From positions 1 through 15,423 of the forward strand of contig JAFARV010000400.1 in assembly GCA_019245255.1 (NCBI GenBank): a DNA stretch of 15,423 bases, read 5' to 3'. Positions within the stretch are counted from its first letter, which is position 1. Each line of letters starts with the position of its first letter. The DNA is from Acidobacteriaceae bacterium. GTDB taxonomy: Bacteria; Acidobacteriota; Terriglobia; Bryobacterales; Bryobacteraceae. Shown one piece after another: positions 15,301 to 15,423 of this stretch. The notes beneath the pieces were generated by a model. The model was not told where the DNA came from. It saw only the letters and a program-made list of their open reading frames with translations, and made no database searches. The translations under genes were made by a program, and so were the position numbers.

Positions 15301-15307
15301 CCTCCCC
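15301..15307 (-). promoter_or_regulatory. Ribosome-binding site for the gene starting at 15290
   Basis: On the minus strand GGGGAGG stands 10 nt before ATG 15290, one of the strongest Shine-Dalgarno matches in the window. It supports this start and the signal peptide that follows. Confidence 0.6.
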
Positions 15308-15317
15308 TTCAGCAATT

Positions 15318-15423
15318 CTACGCCGGCAGCATTGCTCCCGTTTCCATGTTTGCTCCCTGTGTGCCGGTCGAATTGCCCGACTCGCTATAGTGATCTAATT
15401 CCAATAATTCCGGTCCAGATTTC
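15318..15423 (-). CDS. Possible 3' end of a gene entering from the right edge
   Basis: On the minus strand one frame is open from the window edge to TAG at 15318-15320, giving 34 polar residues with ELLELDHYSES and ending in GAMLPA. It would stop 27 nt before the exported-protein gene at 15290, as in an operon. The other two minus frames close sooner. The stretch is short, another plus-strand frame is also open here, and no family is recognised, so it may be chance. Confidence 0.3.
   Translation of the reverse strand, partial: KSGPELLELDHYSESGNSTGTQGANMETGAMLPA

Noticed and set aside
15320..15423. Promoter-like TAGAAT and TATAGC strings on the minus strand upstream of 15290
   Set aside because: No matching -35 element at proper spacing could be found, so these are not distinguishable from chance.

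Overview
The window looks like a stretch of an Acidobacteriota chromosome (tentatively class Terriglobia). That placement is an inference from the gene families and moderate-to-high GC; no rRNA or other marker gene is present. Evidence for a diderm cell is direct: a Kdo-transferase/lipid A 4'-kinase (WaaA-LpxK) gene, a hopanoid-pathway dehydroxylase and several exported proteins.

Layout. Positions 1-167 carry the 3' end of a membrane-protein gene. It converges on a small lysine-rich DUF6496 gene (293-616, minus), and two back-to-back perfect hairpins lie between them (242-276). From 695 to 11079 seven plus-strand genes run nearly without gaps (spacers of 12, -4, 0, -4, 29 and 2 nt), so they are probably one transcription unit: DUF2760 protein, Hsp70-like protein, Hsp70-like protein with a DUF3731 tail, thiL, a DUF4380-like protein, a fused anthranilate synthase trpE(G), and hpnE. 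Two adjacent hairpins follow hpnE. Positions 11080-11524 hold those hairpins and one doubtful 97-codon reading frame. A fused waaA-lpxK gene (11525-13942, minus) comes next. Its 5' end overlaps the 5' end of a divergent exported-protein gene (13911-14513, plus), which converges on a second exported protein (14547-15290, minus). These last two appear to be distant paralogues.

How the genes work together. The first three genes of the unit form a recurrent but functionally uncharacterised module: a DUF2760 protein plus two non-canonical Hsp70s, the second with a large C-terminal helical extension. No DnaJ or GrpE gene lies nearby. This is the best candidate in the window for an undescribed system. 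The remaining genes of the unit are metabolic: thiamine diphosphate synthesis, tryptophan synthesis, and squalene formation for hopanoids. WaaA-LpxK joins two lipid A/Kdo steps in one polypeptide.

Start codons in the unit are often TTG and often lack a strong ribosome-binding site, which suggests translational coupling. No tRNA, rRNA, CRISPR array, insertion sequence or phage gene was recognised.
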